The notes below the pieces were generated by a model. It was given only the letters and a program-made list of their open reading frames with translations, was not told where the DNA came from and did not search any database. The position numbers and the translations under genes are program-made. 64,000 nt of DNA, taken from the NCBI GenBank assembly GCA_002278935.1, contig NCJL01000003.1:1-64000 (forward strand), in the 5' to 3' direction. This stretch comes from Gallionellales bacterium 39-52-133 (GTDB taxonomy: Bacteria; Pseudomonadota; Gammaproteobacteria; Burkholderiales; Gallionellaceae). Of the stretch, positions 17,439 through 26,731 are shown piece after piece (the first letter of the stretch is position 1; the number at the start of each line of letters is the position of its first letter).

Positions 17439-18713
17439 ATGGCAGCAGTCTTCCACACCAGCCCAGACAGGGATATAGCAACAAATTATCTTATATCGGC
17501 CCTCAAAACGCACAAACAGGCTGAAATAGCCCGTCATCTGGGTATTGATGCTCGTACCGTCCGCCGCTGGGTGACTGAACAATCAGTTCCTTCTCATTAT
17601 GCATTTGGTCTGCAACGCCTCTTGCCGCTTGAGTTACCTTTTGAAAACAATGGCTCTTTTACCTTTATTGACCTTTTCGCAGGCATTGGCGGTATTCGTA
17701 TGGCCTTTGAGGGTATTGGTGGACACTGTGTATTTACCAGTGAATGGGACAGTTACGCGCAGAAAAGCTATGCCGAAAATTACCCCGGCGGACATCAGAT
17801 TAACGGTGATATTACTCAAGTCGAGGCAGCAGACATCCCGGATCACGATGTTTTGCTGGCAGGTTTTCCGTGCCAGCCATTTTCAATTGCAGGTGTATCC
17901 AAAAAAAATGCGCTGGGTCGCGCGCATGGGTTTGCTGATGAAACGCAAGGCACTTTGTTTTTTGATGTTGCACGCATCATACAAAAGAAACAGCCCCGCG
18001 CATTTCTGCTGGAGAACGTAAAGAATTTAATCTCGCATGACAAGGGGCGGACCTTTGATGTCATTCGTCGCACACTGACAGAAGAACTGGGTTATCACAT
18101 CCAGTATCGCGTAATAGATGGCGCGCATTTCACACCACAACACCGCGAACGCATTTTAATCGTCGGTTTTCGTGAGCCAGTAAATTTTGATTTCGATGCA
18201 TTGCCTTTGCCAGCCAAGGGCAGGCGTACATTAAAGGAAATTCTTCACAAGACAGATGGCAGTGAACCCAATTTGCCATGGGATGGCGACCGCTTTTTCA
18301 ACCATGGCAAGCAAAAAGTTGATCCAAAGTACACCCTTACAGACAACCTGTGGACTTATCTGCAAGGCTATGCGGAAAAACATCGTGCCAAGGGTAATGG
18401 TTTTGGTTTTGGCTTGGTCACGCCTGACAGTGTTACCCGCACACTGTCTGCACGCTATTATAAGGACGGTTCAGAAATTCTTTTATTTCAGGGAAAGAAA
18501 AGCAATCCGCGACGCCTCACACCTCGAGAATGCGCACGGTTGATGGGATTTCCTGATTCCTTCAAGATTCCGGTATCAGATACACGCGCATACAAACAGT
18601 TTGGTAATTCTGTTGTTGTTGATGTCATGGCACACGTTGCGAAACTGATGCAACCTATGCTTGAAGCAGAGACTCTGGAGCCTGAATTACCCCTTCGCTA
18701 CGCAACTGCTTAA
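17439..18713 (+). CDS. DNA (cytosine-5-)-methyltransferase, Dcm/M.EcoRII-like
   Basis: A 424-residue C5 methyltransferase. The start at 17439 is chosen for the AGGAGA site upstream. A helix-turn-helix-like N-terminus (AEIARHLGIDARTVRRWVTEQ) precedes the catalytic domain, as in M.EcoRII and Dcm. Conserved motifs are I (FIDLFAGIGGIR), IV (GFPCQPFS, catalytic Cys about residue 145), VI (ENVKNL), VIII (QHRERILIVGF) and IX/X (RECARLMGFP; QFGNSVVV). Downstream genes encode Vsr and an MvaI/BcnI-family nuclease. These associations point to CCWGG or a related CC-S/W-GG site. It protects host DNA from the nuclease. Confidence 0.92.
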   Translation: MAAVFHTSPDRDIATNYLISALKTHKQAEIARHLGIDARTVRRWVTEQSVPSHYAFGLQRLLPLELPFENNGSFTFIDLFAGIGGIRMAFEGIGGHCVFTSEWDSYAQKSYAENYPGGHQINGDITQVEAADIPDHDVLLAGFPCQPFSIAGVSKKNALGRAHGFADETQGTLFFDVARIIQKKQPRAFLLENVKNLISHDKGRTFDVIRRTLTEELGYHIQYRVIDGAHFTPQHRERILIVGFREPVNFDFDALPLPAKGRRTLKEILHKTDGSEPNLPWDGDRFFNHGKQKVDPKYTLTDNLWTYLQGYAEKHRAKGNGFGFGLVTPDSVTRTLSARYYKDGSEILLFQGKKSNPRRLTPRECARLMGFPDSFKIPVSDTRAYKQFGNSVVVDVMAHVAKLMQPMLEAETLEPELPLRYATA

Positions 18714-18725
18714 GGAGATAAGATT

Positions 18726-19007
18726 ATGCAAAATCAATCACGTATTCCAAAGCTTCGCGAAACCACTTTTGATTCAGCCTTGTTGTGGTTCTCGGAATTG
18801 CAATGCAATAATCTGCTGTTTCATCCAGAGGATGATCCTGCCGAGATAGTTCGTATCTCAGATGGAAAACTTCTCTTTTCGGATGTTGAGATTGAAGAGT
18901 TACGTTTCTTGTTAAATGAGCTTGAGGCGGGTATCGGGCATGAAAAAGTGATTGAGGCTGCATATCCTGTTTTCATGAATGCGTTCGGCAATCAGTTGGA
19001 TGCCTGA
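18726..19007 (+). CDS. Small protein of the restriction-modification cluster, unknown function
   Basis: A 93-residue acidic protein (FHPEDDPAEIVRISDGKLLFSD, then EIEELRFLLNELEAG). I recognise no family. It is placed 12 bases after the methyltransferase and its stop overlaps the Vsr start (TGATG), so it is translated as part of the same unit. Possible roles are a controller or a nuclease inhibitor, but there is no helix-turn-helix, so a classic C-protein is unlikely. Confidence 0.65.
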   Translation: MQNQSRIPKLRETTFDSALLWFSELQCNNLLFHPEDDPAEIVRISDGKLLFSDVEIEELRFLLNELEAGIGHEKVIEAAYPVFMNAFGNQLDA

Positions 19008-19504
19008 TGGTTGACGTTGTTGATTCGGCTACCCGTAGCCGGATGATGTCCGGCATCCGCTCAAAAAATACAAAACCGGAAAAGCAAATCCGGTCTGCAC
19101 TTCACAGGCTGGGCTTCCGGTTTCGGCTGAACCAGGCTTCGCTTCCTGGAAAACCTGATCTGGTTTTTAAAAAATACAACGCTGTAATATTCGTACATGG
19201 CTGCTTCTGGCATGGACATGAATGCCGGTTATTCAAGTGGCCGTCATCCAATACAGTCTTCTGGCATAGCAAGATTGAGCTGAATCGAACCAGGGATGCT
19301 GATGCCCTGAGGGAACTCAAGAAAGCAGGATGGCGCGTAATGGTAATTTGGGAATGTGCTTTAAAGGGTAAAGCACAAATGGCCCAATTCCCCAAGATTG
19401 TTGACAATGTGAGTTCCTGGCTGTTAGGGTCAGGTACTTCATATAAACAGATTACCGGGAAGCAGCAACATGGCGCAAAATCTACGGGTAGAAACTCTCA
19501 GTAA
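19007..19504 (+). CDS. vsr: Very short patch repair endonuclease (Vsr)
   Basis: A 165-residue Vsr protein: SRMMSGIRSKNTKPEKQIRSALH at the N-terminus, LPGKPDLVFKKYNAVIFVHGCFWHGHEC in the core, and WRVMVIWECAL near the end. The catalytic Asp (KPDLV) and zinc-binding Cys/His residues (GCFWHGHEC) are intact. It nicks DNA 5' of the T in T:G mismatches that arise when 5-methylcytosine deaminates, matching the C5 methyltransferase upstream. It overlaps the nuclease gene by 35 bases. Confidence 0.93.
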   Translation: MVDVVDSATRSRMMSGIRSKNTKPEKQIRSALHRLGFRFRLNQASLPGKPDLVFKKYNAVIFVHGCFWHGHECRLFKWPSSNTVFWHSKIELNRTRDADALRELKKAGWRVMVIWECALKGKAQMAQFPKIVDNVSSWLLGSGTSYKQITGKQQHGAKSTGRNSQ

Positions 19505-20798
19505 TCTGGTGCAGATGTTCGCCGACAAAGGCGTTACCCGACTCTACATGAAGATTCTTGCAAAAAACAACAACAAAAAACAGCAAATATATTTCGGCAC
19601 CAGCTTTACTGTATTGAACCTGTTTCCTACCTTGGGCATAACGCCTGACCCAAATGGTGATAATCCAATTTTCAAGGCAAGGCTTAATTTTTGGTGGATG
19701 ATGGGGGCAGGTGAGATATATAACGCACCTGGATCACAACTCATTTTTTATCCACAATACCCAGAAGTTCGCTTTTCGGGATTCCTTGATGGTTGCACAA
19801 ATGGCCCTTCTGATCTGCTGGATGAAGCCACCAGCGTTGCTGGCCGATTATTATTTCTTGGTGTACACCCTGATGGCCGGATTATCGGTGCCTTGTTACC
19901 ACATACACACCCCATTCGGCAGGAAATAGAGCAAGCGACCCATCTGAACAAAATTCGAATATTCTATGAGATTCCAGTTGAGGGTGATACCCGCAAGGAG
20001 CTCCTGGAAAGATTGAAGGTTATTTATGAAAAAGGGTGGATTGATTCCAAACGGCTGGATGGCAAGGGTAATATTCTTCCCTGTACTGCGCCACAGTGTG
20101 GTGGTTATACGTTAGAGGCAGAGTTTGGTATTTCTCCAAATGGAGATTCTGCACCTGACTTTAAGGGCTGGGAATTAAAGCAATATGCGGTGGACAGATT
20201 TGATCGTGTAAACAGTTCAGTGATCACCCTGATGACGCCAGAGCCAACCGGGGGCCATTATAAAACGCATGGTGTAGAAAGCTTTATAAGAAAGTTTGGC
20301 TACCCTGACAAGATGGGGCGCGAAGACAGGCTTAACTTCGGTGGTGTTCACAAGGTTGGTGAGAAGCACGCATCTACCGGCCTTACTTTAACCTTGGTGG
20401 GATTTGACTCCAACAACGGAAAAATCCTCACAAAATCAGCAGGCATCTCATTACTCACAGACGATGGAGAAGAAGCTGCCACATGGACCTATGTTGACTT
20501 AATGAACCATTGGAATCATAAGCATGCTCAGACTGCCTATATTCCATCCTTGAAACATACTGATCCAAGACTTCAATACAGCTATGGCAACACGGTTCGC
20601 TTGGGTGAAGGCGTAGACTTCCTGCTGGTATTGAAGGCTATGTTCAAAGGCAAGATTTATTATGATCCCGGAATAAAACTGGAAAATGCTTCCGGTGCAA
20701 AGCCAACTACAAAACGACGCAGTCAGTTTCGGGTTAAGTCAGGAGACTTGTCTTCTCTATATTTGAAAATGGAAGCAGTTGATGTATCAGAGATATAA
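19470..20798 (+). CDS. MvaI/BcnI-family type II restriction endonuclease
   Basis: A 442-residue protein whose second half matches the MvaI/BcnI family: GYTLEAEFGISPNGDSAPDFKGWELKQY carries the PD-(D/E)xK-type active site (Asp ... Glu-Leu-Lys) near residue 225-240, followed by TGGHYKTHGVESFIRKFGYPDK. MvaI cuts CCWGG and BcnI CCSGG as monomers. The first about 200 residues look like an extra N-terminal domain with many aromatic residues, longer than MvaI itself (about 250 residues). The GGGAAG upstream of 19470 supports this start. Exact recognition is inferred from the family and from Vsr. Confidence 0.85.
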   Translation: MAQNLRVETLSNLVQMFADKGVTRLYMKILAKNNNKKQQIYFGTSFTVLNLFPTLGITPDPNGDNPIFKARLNFWWMMGAGEIYNAPGSQLIFYPQYPEVRFSGFLDGCTNGPSDLLDEATSVAGRLLFLGVHPDGRIIGALLPHTHPIRQEIEQATHLNKIRIFYEIPVEGDTRKELLERLKVIYEKGWIDSKRLDGKGNILPCTAPQCGGYTLEAEFGISPNGDSAPDFKGWELKQYAVDRFDRVNSSVITLMTPEPTGGHYKTHGVESFIRKFGYPDKMGREDRLNFGGVHKVGEKHASTGLTLTLVGFDSNNGKILTKSAGISLLTDDGEEAATWTYVDLMNHWNHKHAQTAYIPSLKHTDPRLQYSYGNTVRLGEGVDFLLVLKAMFKGKIYYDPGIKLENASGAKPTTKRRSQFRVKSGDLSSLYLKMEAVDVSEI

Positions 20799-20952
20799 AA
20801 AAACAACCTGACGCTTTTTTTTACATTCTGGAATGAGTTAGAAAGTAATACAAAACTGAGTAGTTTTCCTTAAGCATGTTGGTTATTTTCGTTGACTGAA
20901 TCCTGGAATATGTTAGGTTGCGTCAGTTAGTTTTTAAATTTTGCGCGATAAT
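20799..20952 (+). promoter_or_regulatory. Intergenic region with near-inverted repeat and probable terminator
   Basis: CAACCTGACGC followed by a run of eight T residues begins just after the endonuclease stop. A partial inverse (GGTTGCGTCAG) appears about 105 bases later, before the second methyltransferase. The T-rich run after the first arm may end the restriction transcript; the region must also hold the promoter of the next operon. Confidence 0.35.
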
Positions 20953-22011
20953 ATGCAAGCTATTGATTTGTTTAGTGGTTCTGGTGGTATGTCCGTTGGT
21001 GCAGCTATGGCCGGGATAGATGTTCGCTATGCGGTGGAGTTGGATAAGCACGCAGCAGCTACTTTTTCGCTTAATCACAAAAGCACTATCTTGCTTAATC
21101 AGGATATCCGAAAAGTAACTTCAACTCAGTTTCATGGCCTGGATAAGAAACAACACAAAATTATTTTTGGAGGGCCACCTTGTCAGGGTTTTTCGACTTC
21201 CAATCAAAAAAACCGGGATAAAAATAATGAAAACAATTGGCTGTATAAGGAATATTTACGCCTCGTTGGCGAGGCACGGCCAGACTGGGTTGTGTTTGAA
21301 AATGTGAAGGGCTTACTTGAGACGGAAAATGGATTTTTTCTGGATGCCGTTCTTGATGGATTTAAAGAGCTTGGATATACCACCAGTCATTTTGTATTAA
21401 ACTCGGCAGATTTTGGCGTGCCTCAAAAAAGAAATCGTTTATTCATTGTTGGTTCATTGCATGGTATTGAACTAGATAAACCCAAGCCAACAGTAAAAAA
21501 ACACCGAACTGTAAAGGACGCGATATATGATTTGCCCGAGTTGGACAATGGTGATGCGCCGGATATAACTGAGTATGCAAGGGATGCAGAAACCACCTAT
21601 GCAAAGGCTATGCGTAAAAAACTTGTCCAGTGCGGGAATAATGTGGTGACCCTAAATGCGCCTCATATTGTTAAGCGTTATAGTCACATACCGCAAGGTG
21701 GCAATTGGGAGGATATTCCGAAGCGGCTAATGGGTAATTACACTGATGTTTCAAGATGTCACACTGGCATTTACAGGCGCCTAAAAGAGGATGAGCCATC
21801 TGTTGTGATTGGTAATTTCCGGAAAAATATGCTGGTTCATCCATGGCGTGATCGTGGTTTATCTGTAAGGGAAGCAGCACGCTTACAGTCGATTCCAGAC
21901 TGGTTTCGATTTGCTGGTTCTATTGGATTTCAGCAGCAACAGGTTGGGAATCTGGTGCCACCGCTTCTTGCAAAAGAAATATTTCTAAATATAAAAAATA
22001 TAATGGATTGA
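20953..22011 (+). CDS. Second DNA (cytosine-5-)-methyltransferase, first gene of the HD/ATPase operon
   Basis: A 352-residue C5 methyltransferase. Motif I reads IDLFSGSGGMSVGA, motif IV GGPPCQGFS (catalytic Cys near residue 76), motif VI ENVKGL, motif VIII QKRNRLFIVG, and motifs IX/X REAARLQSIPDWF and QVGNLVPPLL. All are intact. A leader from a TTG at 20941 is possible, but the ATG at 20953 starts the canonical fold directly. The next gene begins 6 bases after its stop, and the rest of the operon overlaps, so this enzyme probably marks self DNA for that system. No separate restriction nuclease gene is adjacent. Its recognition site is unknown. Confidence 0.92.
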   Translation: MQAIDLFSGSGGMSVGAAMAGIDVRYAVELDKHAAATFSLNHKSTILLNQDIRKVTSTQFHGLDKKQHKIIFGGPPCQGFSTSNQKNRDKNNENNWLYKEYLRLVGEARPDWVVFENVKGLLETENGFFLDAVLDGFKELGYTTSHFVLNSADFGVPQKRNRLFIVGSLHGIELDKPKPTVKKHRTVKDAIYDLPELDNGDAPDITEYARDAETTYAKAMRKKLVQCGNNVVTLNAPHIVKRYSHIPQGGNWEDIPKRLMGNYTDVSRCHTGIYRRLKEDEPSVVIGNFRKNMLVHPWRDRGLSVREAARLQSIPDWFRFAGSIGFQQQQVGNLVPPLLAKEIFLNIKNIMD

Positions 22012-22017
22012 CCTGGT

Positions 22018-23118
22018 ATGGCAATAAATAACCAACTATCTTGGGATGAAACATCGTTTGAAAAAGCTTTAAAGATTAGGCTTGGACTCGATTTGTCCGA
22101 GATCGAGGCAAGTAGATTAATGAGGTTATGGGAGAATGCTCGAGATTTCTTAATACCGAATATATTGGAAGAAATTAAAGCAACTGAACCAGATCTTTCA
22201 GACCACGGGCCAAGGCATGTTGCCAATGTTCTTAATAATGCATACCACCTTCTTCATGCCCAACCTTCACAAACATCGAAATTATCATCTAACGATAATG
22301 GATATTTTGACGGACTAACCTCGTATGAGGCCTATGTACTTGGCTTCTCAATTATGTACCACGATGTGGGCAATATTTTTAGTAGAAAAAAACATAATCA
22401 GCGCATTCAGGAAATATTTTCAGAAGGATTTACCCAATATCAATTAGATAAGGATTTGCGTCAAGTTGTTAGTGATATAGGTGGTGCACATACGGGTGGT
22501 CAAAATGCAAACAATCAAGCTATTGATACGCTGTGTGCTGTTGATGTTCGCGGACTTTGGATGAATCAACAAATTCATATGCAGCAATTAGCGGCTATTT
22601 TGCGTTTTGCAGATGAGCTTGCTGAGGGGCCGCAAAGAGCATCTATATTGAGGTTGCGTAATGATTTACCCTTTAAAGATGGCGCTGCTATTGCGGAGAC
22701 TTCAAAGATATTTCATAAATACGCTGAATGTATCAGTCCACAAATTGATAGATCGGGTCAAAGGGTAATGGTTCGCTTAAATATTGACTTGGCGGAATTA
22801 GATCCAAAGAGTCAACATGAAGAAGTTACCGCGCTCCTGGAAACATTTTGGAGGCGCATTCATGTGTTGAATCTAGAAAGGCGATATGCGTGTTTTTACA
22901 GCCCATTGTTGGAGCCATTCAAAGCAACAAATATTCAGGTCAGATTTTATAACAGGGGGAGACTAATACCTGTTACAAGACACCATGTGTTTAATGATTT
23001 AGTAATACCCCAAAAACCAACAGGAGATTGGAAGTTCGATAATTGTCCTGAATTAGATTCATCAAAAATATGGTCTGAGGTTATTGGGTTTTTGGAGGCA
23101 GAAAATGGAACTGAGTAA
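22018..23118 (+). CDS. HD-domain protein of a predicted conflict system
   Basis: A 366-residue cytoplasmic protein with an HD-superfamily phosphohydrolase core. DHGPRHVANV is near residue 61-70, YHDVGN near 113-118, GGAHTGG near 158, and FADELAEGPQRA near 196. These supply the H...HD...H...D metal ligands. The C-terminal part (about 250-366) has a separate beta-rich segment. It lies between a DNA methyltransferase and an ORC/CDC6-like ATPase with tight spacing. As I recall, HD proteins of this general type occur in computationally predicted defence systems with ORC/CDC6-like ATPases. The substrate could be a nucleotide, cyclic nucleotide or nucleic acid. Confidence 0.78.
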   Translation: MAINNQLSWDETSFEKALKIRLGLDLSEIEASRLMRLWENARDFLIPNILEEIKATEPDLSDHGPRHVANVLNNAYHLLHAQPSQTSKLSSNDNGYFDGLTSYEAYVLGFSIMYHDVGNIFSRKKHNQRIQEIFSEGFTQYQLDKDLRQVVSDIGGAHTGGQNANNQAIDTLCAVDVRGLWMNQQIHMQQLAAILRFADELAEGPQRASILRLRNDLPFKDGAAIAETSKIFHKYAECISPQIDRSGQRVMVRLNIDLAELDPKSQHEEVTALLETFWRRIHVLNLERRYACFYSPLLEPFKATNIQVRFYNRGRLIPVTRHHVFNDLVIPQKPTGDWKFDNCPELDSSKIWSEVIGFLEAENGTE

Positions 23119-24862
23119 TCCGTTTAGCTATGAAGCAGCTACCAACCTTAATATTGATGAGGTGTTAGATTGGTATGTACCCGATCACAATCAAGGGCCA
23201 TTGATTAACTCTTCACGCAACTTATTCCTTTTTGGTGAGAGAGGTTGTGGGAAGAGCATGACGCTTCGAAATTATTCATTAGAAGCTAAAATTCGACGTT
23301 CTACCAAGTTAAAGATACCTTTAGATTTGGATTACATCGGTATTTATGTAAAGTGCAATGCGCCATTGATATGGAAAAGAGAGTACGAATTAATTAAAAG
23401 GGATGATGAAGGTAAGGCAAAAGCAGCACTTCTTTCTGAACACATTCTATCGCTTTGGATTGCTAGAGCGCTCGTTGACCAAATCAGCCAAATACCAAAT
23501 CTGTTTGATGATCCAAAGGAGCTTGAGCAATTCTCAAAGAGGATTTCATATTTAATTGATGTTGAGCTGCCTATGGATGACCAATGTCTAGTTTTTCTAA
23601 GTGATCACTTAGAAAAAAGACTTAATGATGCTCAGGTATTTCTTGCAGAACGTGATCCAGGAAAGCATTTGTCTACATTTAGGGGATTTAATTCTTTGGT
23701 TGTACAAATCATGATGCGCCTCAGGACACTTAAGTGCCTTATGAATTCACATTTCATGATAATGCTTGATGATGCCCAGGATTTATATTCGCATCAGAGA
23801 GAGGCTGTGAATTCGTGGATAGCTTATAGGGATCATTCCATATTTAGCCTTAAAGTCGCTGTGGCACGAAGACAATCGTATGATTTTTGTACGGCAAGTG
23901 GTTCTTCGATTCTTGAAATACATGATTTCAGTTCGTTAGATTTGCAGACCCCTTATCAGAACTCTTCATCAGCTTACGCAAAATTTGTGGAAAACGTGTT
24001 GACTATTAGGTTGGAGAAGTCTGGGATCTCTGTACCTGCGGATAAATTTTTTCCCCCTGATGCAAAATTTGAGCAGGATATTGAGGACTCTATCAATAGA
24101 TGTGCTGTTAGTTACCTTAAATTAAATCCGGGTGCTTCGACACATCAGATCAACAACTATATTTATAAGCGAGGCCGTGCTTGGTATTTCAGGGATAGAT
24201 CGCCCAAAGCAAATCGTCCAATATATGCAGGGCTTGAGACAATTACTGAGATTTCTACAGGGGTTACAAGAAACGTATTAGAAGTAGCATGGAGATCGTT
24301 CGATTTACTTGCAAGCAAGGATCGTACTTCTAAGGTGTATCCCTCCATTCCTACAGGGTTGCAATCAGAGGCCATATTTGCCTGTAGTGAACGTCTATGG
24401 AATTCTCTAAGAGAGGGGCTGCATAAACGTTCGGCTCGTGTAACGGCTCAAGATTCTATCAAGTTACTAAACTTGTTTGAGCAACTTGGGCAGTATTATA
24501 GAAGGCGCTTGATAAGTGATATTAGCGAGCCTCGTGTTTTGAGTTTTGTAATTTCAGATGTAAAAGCAAACCAGGTGGCAGCAAATGAAGTTGAGCGTAT
24601 ATTAAGTTTAGCTTTTGAACATACGTTGATGTTTGCTCGACCATATCATTCGAGGGATGGTGGTACATTGGAAACACTTTATACTGCTAACAAGCTACTG
24701 TGGCCAACTTTTGGTTTAGATGTTGTTGGACAATCAGGTAGGGCATCGATAAAAGCACAGGATCTTTTGGCTGCAACATCAGGTAAAGAAATTCCTTTCA
24801 CTATTCGTGAGGTTGAGCAAGAATCAATATCGCATCTGCAATTAGGGTTGGATTATGAATAA
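23105..24862 (+). CDS. ORC/CDC6-like P-loop ATPase of a predicted conflict system
   Basis: A 585-residue ATPase. The start at 23105 follows GGAGG and overlaps the HD gene by 14 bases. Walker A is FGERGCGKSMTLR (about residue 42-54). Walker B is FMIMLDDAQDL near residue 218, with the hydrophobic-DDAQ form seen in ORC/CDC6 and STAND-like ATPases rather than DEAD or AAA+ DE. The remaining about 350 residues contain alpha-helical segments (sensor and winged-helix-like region) without a recognised nuclease. It probably acts as the NTP-driven switch or DNA-loading component. The last gene of the operon overlaps it by 8 bases. Confidence 0.75.
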   Translation: MELSNPFSYEAATNLNIDEVLDWYVPDHNQGPLINSSRNLFLFGERGCGKSMTLRNYSLEAKIRRSTKLKIPLDLDYIGIYVKCNAPLIWKREYELIKRDDEGKAKAALLSEHILSLWIARALVDQISQIPNLFDDPKELEQFSKRISYLIDVELPMDDQCLVFLSDHLEKRLNDAQVFLAERDPGKHLSTFRGFNSLVVQIMMRLRTLKCLMNSHFMIMLDDAQDLYSHQREAVNSWIAYRDHSIFSLKVAVARRQSYDFCTASGSSILEIHDFSSLDLQTPYQNSSSAYAKFVENVLTIRLEKSGISVPADKFFPPDAKFEQDIEDSINRCAVSYLKLNPGASTHQINNYIYKRGRAWYFRDRSPKANRPIYAGLETITEISTGVTRNVLEVAWRSFDLLASKDRTSKVYPSIPTGLQSEAIFACSERLWNSLREGLHKRSARVTAQDSIKLLNLFEQLGQYYRRRLISDISEPRVLSFVISDVKANQVAANEVERILSLAFEHTLMFARPYHSRDGGTLETLYTANKLLWPTFGLDVVGQSGRASIKAQDLLAATSGKEIPFTIREVEQESISHLQLGLDYE

Positions 24863-25763
24863 TAGTAAACGGTGGTTAATTACTATGGGCAGTTGGGAGG
24901 AGCGCTTTGTCTTAGGCGTTGAGCACCTTATTAGCAATAATAAATTTGATGGGATATCGATTGTATATAGCAAAGAATTCGCTGAAAGTACAAACAACAA
25001 TAGATTGAAAGTGAAAGAAATTTGCTTAAGACATCAACTTCAATCAATTGAAGTTGATGTTGATTTTATTGACCAAGTAAATACGTACATTTCTATTGAA
25101 CAGCATCTTGCCTTAATAACTAATAAATTAGCTAATACCACTGTAGAAATTATATTAGATATTTCTACGATGCCTAGAGAACTTATTTGGACATGCCTAA
25201 CATTGAGTCGTGACGAGAATCTGCACATCGAGTGGATATATTATCCTCCACAAAAATATGATGAAGAGTGGCTAACTAGAGACCCGGTTATTCCAAGAAT
25301 GGCATTAAGAAAGTCGGGTGTTACACGTTATGGAAAACCGACTGCAGTTATTGTGATTACTGGGTTTGACACTGAGAGAACCCTGAAAGCCATTTCGTAT
25401 TTTGAACCTAGCCTTGTTTTGTTGGGCATACAAACTGGGGAGCAATACGAGAATCTAAAACGGAATGCGAATGAACAAAAGGCGCAACTTCGCCCAGAGT
25501 TGTGCAATATAGAGACGTTTGATTTCAATGCTTACTCAGAAGATCATGGTTTGAAATTGTTGAGTGAAAAAATACAGTTACTACAGTCGAATTTTAATGT
25601 ATTGCTTACCTCTCAAGGGCCTAAGCCGAGCGCAGTTACAGTTTATGAAATAGCATCGTTGTTCCCAGAGGTTGGTTTATTTTATGTGCCCGCAAGAGAA
25701 TATAACGAAAAATATTCTCTTGGAATTAAGATTGATTCTATGGTGTGTGGAAATGTAAATTAA
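24855..25763 (+). CDS. Unrecognised two-lobed Rossmann-like protein of the predicted conflict system
   Basis: A 302-residue protein I cannot assign to a family. It looks internally duplicated. Lobe 1 has [18 protein letters not shown] (about residues 8-25) and [12 protein letters not shown] (about 98-109). Lobe 2 has [17 protein letters not shown] (about 164-180) and [13 protein letters not shown] (about 247-259). Each lobe shows a strand, then T.G...ER and a helix, later a strand ending in an S..P loop. This pattern suggests two Rossmann-like nucleotide-binding halves, as in CARF-type ligand sensors, but that is inference from pattern only. No nuclease motif is visible. It overlaps the ATPase gene by 8 bases and ends tail-to-tail with thyA (overlap of 3 bases). 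Confidence 0.6.
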   Translation: MNNSKRWLITMGSWEERFVLGVEHLISNNKFDGISIVYSKEFAESTNNNRLKVKEICLRHQLQSIEVDVDFIDQVNTYISIEQHLALITNKLANTTVEIILDISTMPRELIWTCLTLSRDENLHIEWIYYPPQKYDEEWLTRDPVIPRMALRKSGVTRYGKPTAVIVITGFDTERTLKAISYFEPSLVLLGIQTGEQYENLKRNANEQKAQLRPELCNIETFDFNAYSEDHGLKLLSEKIQLLQSNFNVLLTSQGPKPSAVTVYEIASLFPEVGLFYVPAREYNEKYSLGIKIDSMVCGNVN

Positions 25764-26731
25764 ACCGCCATCGGTGCTGTAAGGGGGGCATGGTGCTGAT
25801 AACCCTCTAATGTGAAATCAGAAGGTTCAATTTTTTCAAGCCATTCCGATTCATATTTTCCTGTTGTTGCATAATTCGGAACTCTGTCTGATATAACTAA
25901 CCTTGGACTAGGGTAAGGCTCGCGCTTTAGTTGCTCTTGTAGCATCTCTTGGTGGTTTTCATAAATGTGTGCATCACCGATAAAGTAAGTGAACCATCTA
26001 GGTGTGTATCCAGTTAACCTCCCAACAAGCGAAAGCAACGCTGCACCTTCTGTGATATTAAATGGTGCTCCCAAGCCTAAATCATTGCTGCGAATATAGA
26101 GGCAAAGTGATATCTCCTTGCGTGCTTGATTCGGCAGGAACTGATATAACAAATGACATGGTGGGAGGGCCATTTGATCTAGCTGAGCCCAATTCCATCC
26201 ATGAAAAATGATTCGTCTGTCTGAAGGATTTGAGATAATTGTATCCAGACACTGGCGGAGTTGGTCAACTGCTTTATAGAGTAAAACTTTTTCAACATCA
26301 CCTTCAGTGAAATTGGTGATAACCAGGAACCCAGCCTGCTGCGCATCATTAATTTGGCCACTTTCTGACGCATTCACTACCTTATAGGCGGGCCACTGAC
26401 GCCACTGCACACCATATATCTCACCAAGGTCGTCGGTGCCTTTTCTGTATGGATTTGAAAGCCACTGTTTGTTTTCATTGGCATTCTGATCCCATACTTT
26501 ACAGCCAAGAGCACGGAAATCTGCTGCATTTCGATAGGCACGGAGAAAACCAACTAGCTCGCTGACGGCAGTTTTGAAAGCTAATTTTTTTGTTGTAATT
26601 GCAGGAAAGCCATCGGCTAAATCAAAGCGCATCATTGCGCCAGGGACTGAAATTGTTCGTATTCCAGTGCGATTTTCCTGTATAGAACCATTTTCAAGTA
26701 CATCTTTGATTAGCTCGAGGTATTGCTTCAT
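25760..26731 (-). CDS. thyA: Thymidylate synthase
   Basis: A 323-residue ThyA. The catalytic Cys is in LPPCHLL (residue 192). The dUMP-binding Asn is present in GAPFNI (residue 225), so this is a true dUMP methylase and not a hydroxymethylase for base modification. It has an insertion of about 50 residues around 115-160 (as in Lactobacillus casei ThyA, 316 residues) compared with the 264-residue E. coli enzyme. It lies on the opposite strand inside the defence block and converges with the conflict-system operon. Whether this is the only thyA of the genome cannot be judged here. Confidence 0.93.
   Translation of the reverse strand: MKQYLELIKDVLENGSIQENRTGIRTISVPGAMMRFDLADGFPAITTKKLAFKTAVSELVGFLRAYRNAADFRALGCKVWDQNANENKQWLSNPYRKGTDDLGEIYGVQWRQWPAYKVVNASESGQINDAQQAGFLVITNFTEGDVEKVLLYKAVDQLRQCLDTIISNPSDRRIIFHGWNWAQLDQMALPPCHLLYQFLPNQARKEISLCLYIRSNDLGLGAPFNITEGAALLSLVGRLTGYTPRWFTYFIGDAHIYENHQEMLQEQLKREPYPSPRLVISDRVPNYATTGKYESEWLEKIEPSDFTLEGYQHHAPLTAPMAV

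Noticed and set aside
25760..26731. ThyA-like gene as a base-hypermodification enzyme (dUMP hydroxymethylase)
   Set aside because: The Asn in GAPFNI and the catalytic Cys context are those of true thymidylate synthase.
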